DNA of 64,000 nucleotides from JBMNMS01 sp050953445 (GCA_050953445.1 JBMNMS010000001.1:496001-560000), one strand, 5' to 3'. Shown: positions 34,627 to 44,029, counted from the first letter of the stretch. Program-made: numbers and translations. Notes: generated by a model from the letters alone, not told the origin.

Positions 34627-35667
34627 CTAAAAAGCTGGTGCTATAAACGGCAATCCCATAGTCTCCGGATACCCCAATGCTATATTCATATTTTGTATAG
34701 CCTGGCCGGATGCACCCTTCACCATGTTGTCAATAGCACTGCATATAATCAGTTTGCCGGTATGGTTATCCACATGAAGGGATATGTGACAACAATTTGA
34801 AAACCTTACATTGGCAATATTAGAGTATTCCCCCTCTTTTAGTACCATCACAAAAGGCTCATTTCCATACGTTTCTTCATAACCCTTCCTTATAATCTCT
34901 ATATCCACTGTTTTATCGCAATATATGGTGGATAGAATTCCTCTGTTTACAGGTAATAGATGCGGAACAAAGGTAACAGCAATTCTCCCCCGGGAAAATC
35001 TACCCAACACCTGTTCTATCTCCGGTAAATGCCTATGGGCTCCCGCCTTATACGCCGAAAAAGCTTCATTGCATTGGGGAAAGTGGGTAGTTTGACTTAA
35101 TCCTCTTCCGGCTCCCGTTACCCCGGACTTGGAATCTATGACAATCCCCTTTGGCTCAATATAACCGTGCTTTAAAGCGGGATAGAGGGCTATGGCCACC
35201 GAAGTGGGATAGCACCCGGGATTAGCTATCAATCTCGAACCTTTAATCTCATCTCTGAACACTTCACACAACCCATACACGGAATCCTCATGAAGCTCTG
35301 GATAATCAAAGGGCTTTCCGTACCATGATATATATTCATCCTGACTATCAAGTCGAAAATCAGCTCCCAGATCTATAAATATAACGCCTTTTAGGGCACA
35401 CTCTGCCGCTATATCTTCAGATAATCCATGGGGCAATGCAGCAAAAACCACCTGACAACACTCAATCACCTCTTTCGGTTCCTTTAAAAGATCTTTTTGA
35501 AATTTACTTCTAAGGCCGGGATAAATATCAGATATTTCCTGGCCACCGAAGCTTACCGAGCTTATTGCTGTGATCTCCACCTTCGGATGTTCATTTAATA
35601 GCCGAACCAATTCTACCCCACCATATCCGGTGGCACCGATTATTCCTACTCCTACTTTACCTTCCAC
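34627..35667 (-). CDS. argC: N-acetyl-gamma-glutamyl-phosphate reductase
   Basis: NADPH-dependent reductase of arginine synthesis. The 346 residues carry the Rossmann motif GVGIIGATGYGGVELVRLL and the catalytic cysteine in ANPGCYPTSVAIAL. A GTG at 35667 preceded by AGGAGA is chosen as start. The frame is open for 22 more codons upstream, but that stretch is unlike ArgC and has no ribosome binding site. It is the first gene of the argC-argJ-argB unit. The AT-rich upstream region may hold an ArgR operator. Confidence 0.94.
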   Translation of the reverse strand: MEGKVGVGIIGATGYGGVELVRLLNEHPKVEITAISSVSFGGQEISDIYPGLRSKFQKDLLKEPKEVIECCQVVFAALPHGLSEDIAAECALKGVIFIDLGADFRLDSQDEYISWYGKPFDYPELHEDSVYGLCEVFRDEIKGSRLIANPGCYPTSVAIALYPALKHGYIEPKGIVIDSKSGVTGAGRGLSQTTHFPQCNEAFSAYKAGAHRHLPEIEQVLGRFSRGRIAVTFVPHLLPVNRGILSTIYCDKTVDIEIIRKGYEETYGNEPFVMVLKEGEYSNIANVRFSNCCHISLHVDNHTGKLIICSAIDNMVKGASGQAIQNMNIALGYPETMGLPFIAPAF

Positions 35668-35871
35668 TTTTCTCTCCTGTCTGATACCATCTTGTTTTAT
35701 TTCTAATGCCCTTCGGAATCCTCCAAAGGGCATCTCTGCTTACTGTTTATAATCATACCATGTCGCTAATATTTATACAACTACTTTTAATAATATTCGT
35801 CAATTATTTATTATTCCATGCATTTCTGCATAAATAACCAATAATTAACTCATATTTTGCTTTCGTAAATT
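35668..35871 (-). promoter_or_regulatory. argC upstream region: possible promoter and AT-rich operator
   Basis: On the minus strand, TTGTAT, a 17-bp spacer and TATGAT form a plausible promoter close to argC. Upstream lies strongly AT-rich sequence with the palindrome ATGCA-GAAA-TGCAT (35818-35831), flanked by TTATT and AATAA. ArgR operators in Firmicutes are AT-rich imperfect palindromes, so this is a candidate site. No exact match to an ARG box was established. Confidence 0.35.
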
Positions 35872-36975
35872 TTACCCTTTCAATAATGTTTCCAGGCTCC
35901 CCATGTAAGGGGGATAGGCTATTCCTTTTTCAGTTATAACTGCCGTTATATATTTTTCTAAAGTAACGTCAAAAGCCGGATTGAAAACCTTAACACCCCC
36001 CGGTGCCATCCTTTTTTTGTACCACATTTCAGTTATTTCTTCACCTTCCCTTTCTTCAATGGGGATCTCTTTACCTGTTTCTATGGAAAGATCGATGCTT
36101 GAAGAAGGAGCGAACACATAAAAGGGGATTTGATACTCCTTGGCCAAAATGGCCAGAGTCGACGTTCCTATCTTATTAGCCATATCACCATTTGCCGACA
36201 TGCGATCACATCCTACCAGGATTGCATCGATCCATCCTTTTTGAATGACGGCCGCCGCCATATTGTCACATATTAAGGTGACATCTATTCCTGCCTGTTG
36301 TAGCTCCCAGGTAGTAAGACGAGCTCCTTGAAGCAGAGGTCTTGTTTCACATGCAAAAACCTTAAAATTGTAACCTTGCTCCTGTCCTAAATAAAGGGGA
36401 GATAAAGCTGTTCCATATCTTGCGGTAGCTAAAGCCCCTGCATTACAATAGGTTAATATGCCCATGCCAGGTGCCAAAAGTGTAAGACCCTTTTCCCCCA
36501 TTTGACGGCAATTATCCTCATCCTCCCTGTGAATAGCTTCCGCTTCAGCCAATAATGCATTTTTGGCACTGCTTACCATTAAGGAGCCCTTCCATCCATC
36601 TTCCTTCTCACCACCGGGCCCCCAAAGTCCTGCCGCATTATCGATTACATCCTTCATTCTATTTAACGCCCAGAAAAGATTAACTGCTGTCGGACGCGAA
36701 GAATTTAGATATTCCGCCACACTTCGAAATTCTGCTTGAAGGGATGCCAGACTTTCAGCCTTGCAATCCTTTAAACCAATCCATACTCCATAAGCGGCCG
36801 CCACCCCTATTGCGGGAGCTCCTCGCACATGAAGTTTTTGAATTGCGTTCCATACGTCCTCTTTCGTTTTTAATTCCTTCCATTCAACGGTACCCGGTAA
36901 TAGAGTCTGATCTATTACTTTCAGGATACCCTCTTCAATTTTTATAGGCCTTACATCTTCAGTTTTCAATTTCAT
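35872..36975 (-). CDS. mtnA: Methylthioribose-1-phosphate isomerase
   Basis: Converts methylthioribose 1-phosphate to the ribulose form in methionine salvage (eIF2B-alpha-like fold). The 367-residue protein has VRGAPAIGVAAAYG near residue 50, the catalytic cysteine in TYCNAGALATARYG and the aspartate in VGCDRMSANGDMANKIGT, and ends with VEKYITAVIT-like sequence. It lies 16 bases after the HAD phosphatase gene at the end of the pyrimidine cluster and has no terminator of its own that I can see. No other methionine-salvage gene is present nearby. Confidence 0.93.
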   Translation of the reverse strand: MKLKTEDVRPIKIEEGILKVIDQTLLPGTVEWKELKTKEDVWNAIQKLHVRGAPAIGVAAAYGVWIGLKDCKAESLASLQAEFRSVAEYLNSSRPTAVNLFWALNRMKDVIDNAAGLWGPGGEKEDGWKGSLMVSSAKNALLAEAEAIHREDEDNCRQMGEKGLTLLAPGMGILTYCNAGALATARYGTALSPLYLGQEQGYNFKVFACETRPLLQGARLTTWELQQAGIDVTLICDNMAAAVIQKGWIDAILVGCDRMSANGDMANKIGTSTLAILAKEYQIPFYVFAPSSSIDLSIETGKEIPIEEREGEEITEMWYKKRMAPGGVKVFNPAFDVTLEKYITAVITEKGIAYPPYMGSLETLLKG

Positions 36976-36991
36976 TCCCCCATAGCTTTTT

Positions 36992-37855
36992 TCAATCGTT
37001 ATCCTTACAATTACCGTTTAAAGCAAATCTTTCTATAGCCTCGGCAACACCATCGTCCTCATTTGAGGATACTATGTAATCTGCCACCTGTTTTACCGAA
37101 TCCACCGCATTTTCAACAGCAACCGAAAGAGCCGCAAAGGCAATCATCTCTAAGTCATTCTCATTGTCGCCGCAAGCCATTGTATTATGCCGGGAAATAT
37201 TAATATGCTCACATAAAGCCCTTAGACCGTCCGCCTTATTGGCAGTAGCCGCCCCTATTTCCCAGTTATGATCAAAAGATGAAGTAATGCTGATTCCTTC
37301 TAAGATGGATAGCTTTTCGTAAACCGCTTTCTTTGTTGAGGGATCACCGAAATTGAGATTGATGCATTCAACACCACTTTCTGTCTTTGTCATAAAGTCA
37401 TAAAGATTTTTGATGGGTCGCCTGGTCCTTAGCGCATACTTTAAATGCCTTTCCGGCAAACCAAATCCCTCCAAACGGGGAAGCCAGGTCTCATCTAGAT
37501 AAGCACTTCCTTTAATAAAAGCTTCCACCAGCACATTGTATTCCGTCACCACCTCCAAAACCCTTTCAATTGTTTTTCCCGTCATGGTATTTTCGTATAT
37601 TGACTCATATTTCTTCACATCCACTACATTGGCCCCGTTGGAGGTTATGGCGTATCTAACAGCCGTTCGCTCCATTAGATCCTCCGGAAGCGCATCCAAC
37701 ATTCGCCCGGTGGCATAGACAACCTCAATGCCACAATTCATGGCAGCCTTTATGGCGCCGCAGGTTCTGTCAGAGAGTATGCTCCCCTTCTTAAGTGTTG
37801 TTCCATCTATATCCAGGGCTATTAATTTAATCCCATCAGATAAATCCTTTTTCAT
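36992..37855 (-). CDS. HAD-superfamily phosphatase, Cof type
   Basis: A 287-residue soluble phosphatase. HAD motif I is LIALDIDGTTLKKG (nucleophile aspartate in DIDGT), motif II is SNGANV, motif III lysine is in TANKADGLRAL, and motif IV is ACGDNENDLEM. The cap between motifs II and III is the Cof (type IIB) form. These enzymes dephosphorylate sugar phosphates, flavin or pyridoxal precursors, and the substrate cannot be predicted. GGAGGTG precedes the ATG at 37855; a GTG six codons earlier would bury that site. It lies between pyrE and mtnA, 51 and 16 bases away. Confidence 0.88.
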   Translation of the reverse strand: MKKDLSDGIKLIALDIDGTTLKKGSILSDRTCGAIKAAMNCGIEVVYATGRMLDALPEDLMERTAVRYAITSNGANVVDVKKYESIYENTMTGKTIERVLEVVTEYNVLVEAFIKGSAYLDETWLPRLEGFGLPERHLKYALRTRRPIKNLYDFMTKTESGVECINLNFGDPSTKKAVYEKLSILEGISITSSFDHNWEIGAATANKADGLRALCEHINISRHNTMACGDNENDLEMIAFAALSVAVENAVDSVKQVADYIVSSNEDDGVAEAIERFALNGNCKDND

Positions 37856-37906
37856 AGTGTACACCTCCGCCACCCCGCAATTTCCACAACCCCCGGTTTA
37901 TGCATA

Positions 37907-38593
37907 TCATTCAACACAGTATTCCTTCAAGTATTTCTCTACACGATCAGCCATATAATTATCGATAATAGTTTTGCCCTTTATCTTCCTGTTGTGCAAA
38001 ACATCAATGATTTCTCGTATCGTGACTATGGGATATGTGATTATGCCAAAATCCTTACGTATTTCTTCGATAGCCGTCAACTCTCCCTGCCCCCGTTCCA
38101 TTCGATCTACGGAAATAATCAGACCGGTTGCAATGGTTTTAGCAGCTTTATTTAAAAGAGGCATGGTCTCCCGCACTGCCGTACCCGCAGTAATCACATC
38201 TTCAATAATAATAACCTTATCACCATCTTGAAGATTATAACCAACCATAGTTCCTCCCTCACCATGATCCTTTGCCTCTTTCCTGTTAAAACAGTAATTG
38301 AGGTTCTTCCCATACTTATTATACAGGGCGGTGGCCGTAGCAACAACCAGGGGGATTCCTTTATAGGCAGGCCCAAACAATGCTGCAATATCCTCCGCCA
38401 GCCTTCCCCCCTTTTGGTTTTCAACGATACAATCTGCATAAAAACCACCAAGCTTCGCTATCTGCTCACCGGTTTTATAGTTTCCTGTATTCACGAAATA
38501 AGGCGTCTTCCTTCCACTCTTTGTAGTAAAATCGCCGAAGGTTAAAACGCCTGCTTCAACCATGAATTCTATAAAATCTTGCTTGTAACTCAT
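37907..38593 (-). CDS. pyrE: Orotate phosphoribosyltransferase
   Basis: Joins orotate to PRPP to give orotidine 5'-phosphate. The 228-residue protein contains the PRPP-binding motif VIIIEDVITAGTAVRE and the N-terminal FTTKSGRKTPYFVNTGNY substrate region. The flexible loop is seen around RKEAKDHGEGG. It is the last biosynthetic gene of the pyr operon, 41 bases after pyrD. Confidence 0.95.
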   Translation of the reverse strand: MSYKQDFIEFMVEAGVLTFGDFTTKSGRKTPYFVNTGNYKTGEQIAKLGGFYADCIVENQKGGRLAEDIAALFGPAYKGIPLVVATATALYNKYGKNLNYCFNRKEAKDHGEGGTMVGYNLQDGDKVIIIEDVITAGTAVRETMPLLNKAAKTIATGLIISVDRMERGQGELTAIEEIRKDFGIITYPIVTIREIIDVLHNRKIKGKTIIDNYMADRVEKYLKEYCVE

Positions 38594-38634
38594 TTAAAAG
38601 TTCCCCTTCCCAAATAATCAGTTTGTCTTCATAC

Positions 38635-39549
38635 TTAATAGTCAAAAGCATCTTTCAATTGTTTTATTGTGGAAAAACCCTGATTTTTCATATATGTCTC
38701 CAGCTCCTCCAATATTCTTACGGGTGCCGTTGGATCCACTAGGGCAGCAGTTCCCACAGCAACGCCATCCGCCCCGGCAAGCAGAAATTCGGCAGCATCC
38801 TCACCTGTCATTATTCCGCCAATACCTACAATGGGTAAAGATACCGCCTGCCTTACCTGATACACCATTCTCACCGCCACGGGTTTGATGGCGGGGCCGG
38901 AAAAGCCCCCCATCAGATTCGCCAACACCGGCTTTTTTCTATATACATCTATCTTCATCCCCAACAAGGTATTTATCAATGATATTGCATCTGCTCCGGC
39001 ATCCGCCACAGCTCTGGCTATATCCGCTATATCCGTTACGTTAGGGGTAAGCTTTACTATTATGGGCTTGGTTGTCACTTTGCGAACCTGGCGGATAACG
39101 TCTGCCGCCATATCCCTATCGGTGCCAAATCCTATGCCACCTTCCTTTACATTGGGACAGGAAATGTTTATTTCTAACATATCAATGGGGCTTTCCTCCA
39201 GTATTTCCGCAACCTTGCAATACTCCTGGATGGTACGGCCTACCACATTTACGATGATAGGAGCATCAATTTCTTTTAAAATTGGGTACTCTTCCAAAAG
39301 GAATCTGTCAACCCCCGGATTTTGCAGTCCCACCGAATTAAGCATGCCTCCGTACACCTCCCCTATTCGAGGAGTACGGTTCCCCATCCAGGGCTCCACA
39401 GATACCCCCTTGGTAGTAAATGCACCTAATCTGTTAAGATCATAGAACTGTCCACTTTCCCTTGGGGAAAAGGTTCCCGAAGCAGTGGTCAAGGGGTTTT
39501 TCCATTCTATGCCGGCTATATTCACCCTCATATCTATCTTGTCACTCAT
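38635..39549 (-). CDS. pyrD: Dihydroorotate dehydrogenase, class 1B catalytic subunit
   Basis: Oxidises dihydroorotate to orotate using FMN, passing electrons to PyrK and on to NAD. The 304 residues include NPLTTASGTFSP, the catalytic cysteine in NISCPNVKEGG, and the FMN phosphate site GIGGIMTGEDAAEFLLAGA. GAGGTGG precedes the ATG at 39549, eight bases inside the end of pyrK, so the two subunits are coupled. Class 1B is indicated by length, the Cys base and the adjacent pyrK. Confidence 0.95.
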   Translation of the reverse strand: MSDKIDMRVNIAGIEWKNPLTTASGTFSPRESGQFYDLNRLGAFTTKGVSVEPWMGNRTPRIGEVYGGMLNSVGLQNPGVDRFLLEEYPILKEIDAPIIVNVVGRTIQEYCKVAEILEESPIDMLEINISCPNVKEGGIGFGTDRDMAADVIRQVRKVTTKPIIVKLTPNVTDIADIARAVADAGADAISLINTLLGMKIDVYRKKPVLANLMGGFSGPAIKPVAVRMVYQVRQAVSLPIVGIGGIMTGEDAAEFLLAGADGVAVGTAALVDPTAPVRILEELETYMKNQGFSTIKQLKDAFDY

Positions 39550-40327
39550 CCCAAACCACCTCACTACCCCAAAATACTGGGCCATCGGTACATACCTTCA
39601 CATTTGCCACAGCCATATTAACATCGCTGCTGACCTTGCATACGCATCCCACACAGGCGCCATATCCGCAACCCATTCTCTCTTCCATGGAAACCTGCAC
39701 ATCACTGCCTGCATATTTACAGTGTTCTGCAATAGAGGAAAGCATCGGTCTGGGCCCACAGGCAAAATAGGCATCTCCTGCTAAGTTCTTCGATTTTATC
39801 AATTCAATTCCGCTACCATGAAATCCTTCGCTACCGCTATCGGTAGCCACAAAAACGGAAACGCCCATGTTTTTAAAATCGTCCACCAAAAATGGTTCGT
39901 GACGAAAACCAAGAACCGCCACAACTTCACATCCCTTACCTATAAGGGAATGCGCCAGTTGCAACAGGGGGGGAATACCGATTCCTCCCCCTATCAGAAG
40001 CGCTGTCTGACCCTTTTCCACAACATCTATATCATATCCATTACCCAAAGGATCTGATATCCGGATAAGATCACCCTTAACGTACGTGGTTAATGCCTTT
40101 GTCCCCTTTCCTACAATCCCATAAATCAGGGTAACTGTTTCTCCATCAACCCTACATATGCTTATGGGCCTCGGTAACAACAGATCCTGTCTGTTCAGAT
40201 ATATATTGACAAATTGGCCCGGCAATACTTTCCCGCCCTCGAAAGGGTTTCTTATTTCCATGCGCCAAATATCCGTCCCTATTTTCCTATTGGTGATTAT
40301 CTCCCCATCATATATTCTTTTTTTCAT
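39542..40327 (-). CDS. pyrK: Dihydroorotate dehydrogenase electron-transfer subunit
   Basis: Carries FAD and a 2Fe-2S cluster and links PyrD to NAD. The 261 residues have an FAD barrel with LLPRPISICRVDG (the RPxS motif), NAD-binding ALLIGGGIGIPPLLQLA, and the cluster motif GCGYGACVGCVC at the C-terminus. The ATG at 40327 is 5 bases beyond the pyrF stop. The open frame upstream lies inside pyrF and is not coding here. Confidence 0.95.
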   Translation of the reverse strand: MKKRIYDGEIITNRKIGTDIWRMEIRNPFEGGKVLPGQFVNIYLNRQDLLLPRPISICRVDGETVTLIYGIVGKGTKALTTYVKGDLIRISDPLGNGYDIDVVEKGQTALLIGGGIGIPPLLQLAHSLIGKGCEVVAVLGFRHEPFLVDDFKNMGVSVFVATDSGSEGFHGSGIELIKSKNLAGDAYFACGPRPMLSSIAEHCKYAGSDVQVSMEERMGCGYGACVGCVCKVSSDVNMAVANVKVCTDGPVFWGSEVVWDE

Positions 40328-40331
40328 TTCA

Positions 40332-41264
40332 TTATCTTTCCATAGCAAGCTGAAGATCCATGCGCATCTGGATTGCTGCCTTTCTTGTTGCCTCTGCAAA
40401 CTCGATTCCTACTGTTCTAACATCTCCAAATTCTTTATCCTTTTGATAAGCGGCAATAAGTCCTCTGGATGAATTGACTATGATTCCTACCCCATTTTCA
40501 TCGAAATACCCCCTGAGATCACTGCCCGTTCCTCCCTGTGCTCCATAGCCCGGCACTAAAAAGAAGATGTGGGGAAAATGTTTACGCAAAGCTTCACCCT
40601 GTTCTTTATGGGTTGCACCTACAACAGCACCAACCCTGCTATACCCCCGTGCCCCCATAACGCTTGCTCCCCATTCGTCTACCAGTTCCGCTGTCCTCCA
40701 ATACAAGGGTTTGCCATCTATCAGTCGATCTTGCAGTTCTCCGCTGCTTGGGTTGCTTGTCTTTATAAGTACGAAAATACCTTTTTCCCGCTCCTTACAG
40801 TACTTTAAGAAAGGCACCATACTATCAGTGCCAAGATAGGGGTTTAAGGTTACAAAGTCTTCCTTCCAGGGATCAAAGAACTCCCCTTCGATGGTTATAC
40901 CTCCAATATGCGCCGCATATGCCTCCGCAGTTGATGCTATGTCTCCCCGTTTTATATCCCCTATGACTATCAACCCCTTGCTTTTTGCATATTGGATAGT
41001 CTCCACATAAGCGGTAAGGCCATCAATTCCATATCTTTCGTACATTGCAATCTGAGGCTTAACCGCAGGTATTATATCAAAGATCCTATCTATTATGGCC
41101 ATATTAAAGTCCAAAAACATTCTGGCCACCGCTTTTGGTGTTTTGCCATAACAATTTAAAGCTGCCTCTTTCAAAAAGTCAGGTATCATTTCATAAGTAG
41201 GATCAAGTCCTATAACAGTAGGGTTTTTCAGTTCTTTTATTCTGTCTATAAGTTTATCTACCAT
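40332..41264 (-). CDS. pyrF: Orotidine 5'-phosphate decarboxylase
   Basis: Makes UMP from OMP. At 310 aa it is the longer type 2 form (common in actinobacteria and some Clostridia) rather than the 230-aa form. The catalytic Lys-Asp-Lys-type motif appears as GDIKRGDIASTAEAYA, with NPYLGTDSM and the C-terminal LVPGYGAQGGTG phosphate site. It lies 8 bases after pyrC and ends 4 bases before the pyrK start. Confidence 0.95.
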   Translation of the reverse strand: MVDKLIDRIKELKNPTVIGLDPTYEMIPDFLKEAALNCYGKTPKAVARMFLDFNMAIIDRIFDIIPAVKPQIAMYERYGIDGLTAYVETIQYAKSKGLIVIGDIKRGDIASTAEAYAAHIGGITIEGEFFDPWKEDFVTLNPYLGTDSMVPFLKYCKEREKGIFVLIKTSNPSSGELQDRLIDGKPLYWRTAELVDEWGASVMGARGYSRVGAVVGATHKEQGEALRKHFPHIFFLVPGYGAQGGTGSDLRGYFDENGVGIIVNSSRGLIAAYQKDKEFGDVRTVGIEFAEATRKAAIQMRMDLQLAMER

Positions 41265-41272
41265 GGCTATAC

Positions 41273-42619
41273 CTATCCTTCATATACTATTTCCCCTCCG
41301 ACTATGGTGAAAAGCGTTTTTCCAAACACCCTCCTCCTTTGAAAGGGGGTATTTCTCCCTTTAGATTCAAAATCATTCACATCTACTTCATATTCCTCAT
41401 CTACATCAAAGATAGCCAGATCCGCTACCCTTCCCTCTCCGATAGTCCCCCTCGGTATGTTTAAGATGTCAGCAGGGGTCCTACTCATTTTATCAATGAG
41501 CTGGATGGGCGTCAACAATCCGGTGTTCACCAGATGAGTAAAGCATAGGGGAAAGCTAATTTCAAGGCCTGTTATACCAAAGGCGGCACTTTCAAAATCC
41601 TTTTTCTTATCGTCCTTATGATGAGGAGCGTGGTCTGTGGCAATCACATCTAAGGTTCCATCCTCTAACGCTCGTTTAATAGCTTCCCGATCTTCCCTTG
41701 TACGCAAAGGTGGGTTCATTTTATAATTCGGATCAGCCCTCCCTGTACCCTTTGGCTGTTCCACATCCTCCTCCGTCAGGATAAAATAATGCGGTGCCGT
41801 CTCCGCTGTGATTGAAAGCCCCATTTCCTTCCCTAACCTTATTAACTCCACACTGGTCTTTGTGCTAATATGACAGAAATGCATTCTGCATCCTGTATTT
41901 TTAGATAAAAGCATATCTCTGGCCACAATTATCTCTTCCCCCTCAGCGGGAATCTCAGATATGCCCAGTTTTTTGGCTGTTTCCCCCTGATTCATCGCCC
42001 CACCTGAAAGGTGGTGGTCCTCCGCATGGGAAAAGATGGGGATATCAAACCCTTTGGCAATTTCCATGGCTTCTAACATAATACGGGTATTGGTAACGGT
42101 TTTACCATCCTCGGTGAAAGCGGCTATTCCCCGCCCGGATAATTCAAAGCACCTGGTATTTAGCCTGGCTAAAGCATCTATGTCCACCAGCTCATTGCCT
42201 TTTTGTCCTTCGGTGATAGAAGCTGCCGACAAAAGATTTATTCCGCAACTCTCTCGACCCTTTTTATCGATAAAGCCTATGAGTCGTGGGGAATCCAAAG
42301 GTGGCTCTGTGTTAGGCATGCATACCACCGTGGTAAACCCTCCCTTAGCTGCCGCCCTACATCCACTTTCTATATCTTCCTTATGAGTCTGTCCCGGTTC
42401 TCTGAAATGGACATGAAGATCTATAAGGCCGGGCACCACCCATTTCCCATTAGCATCTATTACACGTCCATCATGAAAAGGCTCATTTCCTTCCATCCCT
42501 TTTTTAATTATCCTTTTTATAATGCCGTCTTCGATATATAGATGACAGATTTCTTCAATCCCTTCATTTACACCATCAGCGGGGCTTAACACCAAGCCAT
42601 TCATTATGCATAACTTCAT
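41273..42619 (-). CDS. pyrC: Dihydroorotase
   Basis: Cyclises carbamoyl-aspartate to dihydroorotate. The 448 residues are a type I (amidohydrolase) DHOase with the zinc site LIDLHVHFREPG, further histidines in SHAEDH and FCHIST, and ATDHAPHHKDDK with the catalytic aspartate. The ATG at 42619 has AAAGGGGA upstream and lies 44 bases inside pyrI. This long overlap is supported because the N-terminal MNGLVLSPADG strand is needed. Confidence 0.95.
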   Translation of the reverse strand: MKLCIMNGLVLSPADGVNEGIEEICHLYIEDGIIKRIIKKGMEGNEPFHDGRVIDANGKWVVPGLIDLHVHFREPGQTHKEDIESGCRAAAKGGFTTVVCMPNTEPPLDSPRLIGFIDKKGRESCGINLLSAASITEGQKGNELVDIDALARLNTRCFELSGRGIAAFTEDGKTVTNTRIMLEAMEIAKGFDIPIFSHAEDHHLSGGAMNQGETAKKLGISEIPAEGEEIIVARDMLLSKNTGCRMHFCHISTKTSVELIRLGKEMGLSITAETAPHYFILTEEDVEQPKGTGRADPNYKMNPPLRTREDREAIKRALEDGTLDVIATDHAPHHKDDKKKDFESAAFGITGLEISFPLCFTHLVNTGLLTPIQLIDKMSRTPADILNIPRGTIGEGRVADLAIFDVDEEYEVDVNDFESKGRNTPFQRRRVFGKTLFTIVGGEIVYEG

Positions 42620-43055
42620 TTTGCCATTCCCCTTTCATGCTTACTATATCATCGCAGTACTCACAACTATATTCTCTGTTTTCCTCGTCTATGAGGTGGA
42701 AAATGTGATCTGCACTTGGTTCTATCGATGTAACGCACCGCGGGTTCTTACAGTATATAACATTGACTACGGTTTCCGGTAGTTCCAAATTGATTTTCCT
42801 GGAAACCATGTGGTTTTCAATAATATTAACCGTAACATCCGGATCTATCAATCCTAAAGCTGCCAAATCAATATCCGTAACATCTGCTATTTTTATGACA
42901 TCCTTTTTCCCTTTCTTATCGCTGACGGCATTCATTATAAAGGCAACGGTATGCTTAGAAGTGTCCACATTGAGATAGTTTAATATTTTAGTACCTAATC
43001 CTGCCGTTATATGATCGATAACAATTCCTTTTTCAATACTGTTTACCAGCACCAT
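42576..43055 (-). CDS. pyrI: Aspartate carbamoyltransferase regulatory chain
   Basis: Regulatory subunit that binds CTP/ATP and allows allosteric control of PyrB. The 159 residues contain a nucleotide-binding N-terminal domain (GIVIDHITAGLGTKILNYL) and a C-terminal zinc domain with CKNPRC and CEYC. The ATG at 43055 gives a product close to the usual 145-155 aa; an ATG eight codons earlier overlaps the pyrB stop. PyrI is found in enterobacteria, archaea and some Clostridia but not in Bacillus, so this operon makes the allosteric holoenzyme. It overlaps pyrC by 44 bases. Confidence 0.94.
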   Translation of the reverse strand: MVLVNSIEKGIVIDHITAGLGTKILNYLNVDTSKHTVAFIMNAVSDKKGKKDVIKIADVTDIDLAALGLIDPDVTVNIIENHMVSRKINLELPETVVNVIYCKNPRCVTSIEPSADHIFHLIDEENREYSCEYCDDIVSMKGEWQNEVMHNEWLGVKPR

Positions 43056-43071
43056 GTTCCTACATCCCCTT

Positions 43072-44016
43072 TCATGCACCTACCTGTCTCTTCTCATCCA
43101 CACCTAATAACTTCATCATCAATGCCATTCGTACATACATTCCGTATCTGGCTTGATCAAAATACTTAGCCCTTGGATCCTTATCCACTTCGACGGAAAT
43201 CTCATTCACTCTGGGAAGGGGATGGAGCACTATCATCTCCTGGGGAGCCAATTCCATCTTCTCCGCATCTAAAATATACCTGTCCCTAAGCCTTATATAA
43301 TCTTCCTCATTAAAGAATCTCTCCTTCTGAACCCGTGTCATATAGAGAATGTCCAACTGTCCAATTACCTCTTCCATTCTTTCCACTTCCTCAAAAGGGA
43401 TTCCTCTTTTTATCAATATTTCCTTTCTGACATAATCAGGGATTCTTAATTCCTCAGGAGATATTAAAAAAAACTTAACATTCTGGTAGCGGGATAAGGC
43501 CTTTATCAATGAATGTACTGTCCTTCCAAACTTAAGGTCTCCGCAAAGCCCTACCGTAAGACCATCGAATCCACCCTTGATACTTTTTATAGTCATCATA
43601 TCCGTAAGGGTCTGTGTAGGATGCTGATGTCCTCCATCCCCCGCATTTATAAGGGGGATATCGGCAGACATGGCCCCCACTTTTGGGGCACCTTCTTTGG
43701 GATGGCGCATTACAGCTATATCGGCATAACAGGCTACCGTCCTGACTGTATCTGCAATGCTTTCCCCCTTATATACAGAACTGGAATTAGGCTCGGCAAA
43801 TCCTATAACCTGCCCTCCCATGCGCAACATTGCAGCTTCAAAACTAAAACGAGTACGGGTGCTAGGTTCATAAAACAAGGTAGCCAAAAGCTTCCCATCG
43901 CATGTATGTGCATATTGGGCCGGATCCTTCATGACCTCACATGCCAGTGCAAATATTTCTTCCATTTCCTCTATTGACAAATCCATAGGTTCCAATACAC
44001 TTCTACCCTTTAACAT
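43072..44016 (-). CDS. pyrB: Aspartate carbamoyltransferase catalytic chain
   Basis: Condenses carbamoyl phosphate with aspartate, the committed step of pyrimidine synthesis. The 314 residues include the carbamoyl-phosphate site FYEPSTRTRFSFEAA, the 80s loop NSSSVYKGESIADT, HQHPTQTLTD, and HPLPRVNEI. GGAGGTGG precedes the ATG by 4-5 bases, and the leader reading frame ends 13 bases upstream. It is the first enzyme gene of pyrB-I-C-F-K-D-E and lies directly behind an intrinsic terminator that can act as attenuator. Confidence 0.97.
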   Translation of the reverse strand: MLKGRSVLEPMDLSIEEMEEIFALACEVMKDPAQYAHTCDGKLLATLFYEPSTRTRFSFEAAMLRMGGQVIGFAEPNSSSVYKGESIADTVRTVACYADIAVMRHPKEGAPKVGAMSADIPLINAGDGGHQHPTQTLTDMMTIKSIKGGFDGLTVGLCGDLKFGRTVHSLIKALSRYQNVKFFLISPEELRIPDYVRKEILIKRGIPFEEVERMEEVIGQLDILYMTRVQKERFFNEEDYIRLRDRYILDAEKMELAPQEMIVLHPLPRVNEISVEVDKDPRAKYFDQARYGMYVRMALMMKLLGVDEKRQVGA

Positions 44017-44029
44017 TTTCCACCTCCGA

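Noticed and set aside
39542..40399. 24-residue N-terminal extension of PyrK
   Set aside because: It lies in the end of pyrF in another frame; the ATG at 40327 gives the standard PyrK N-terminus.
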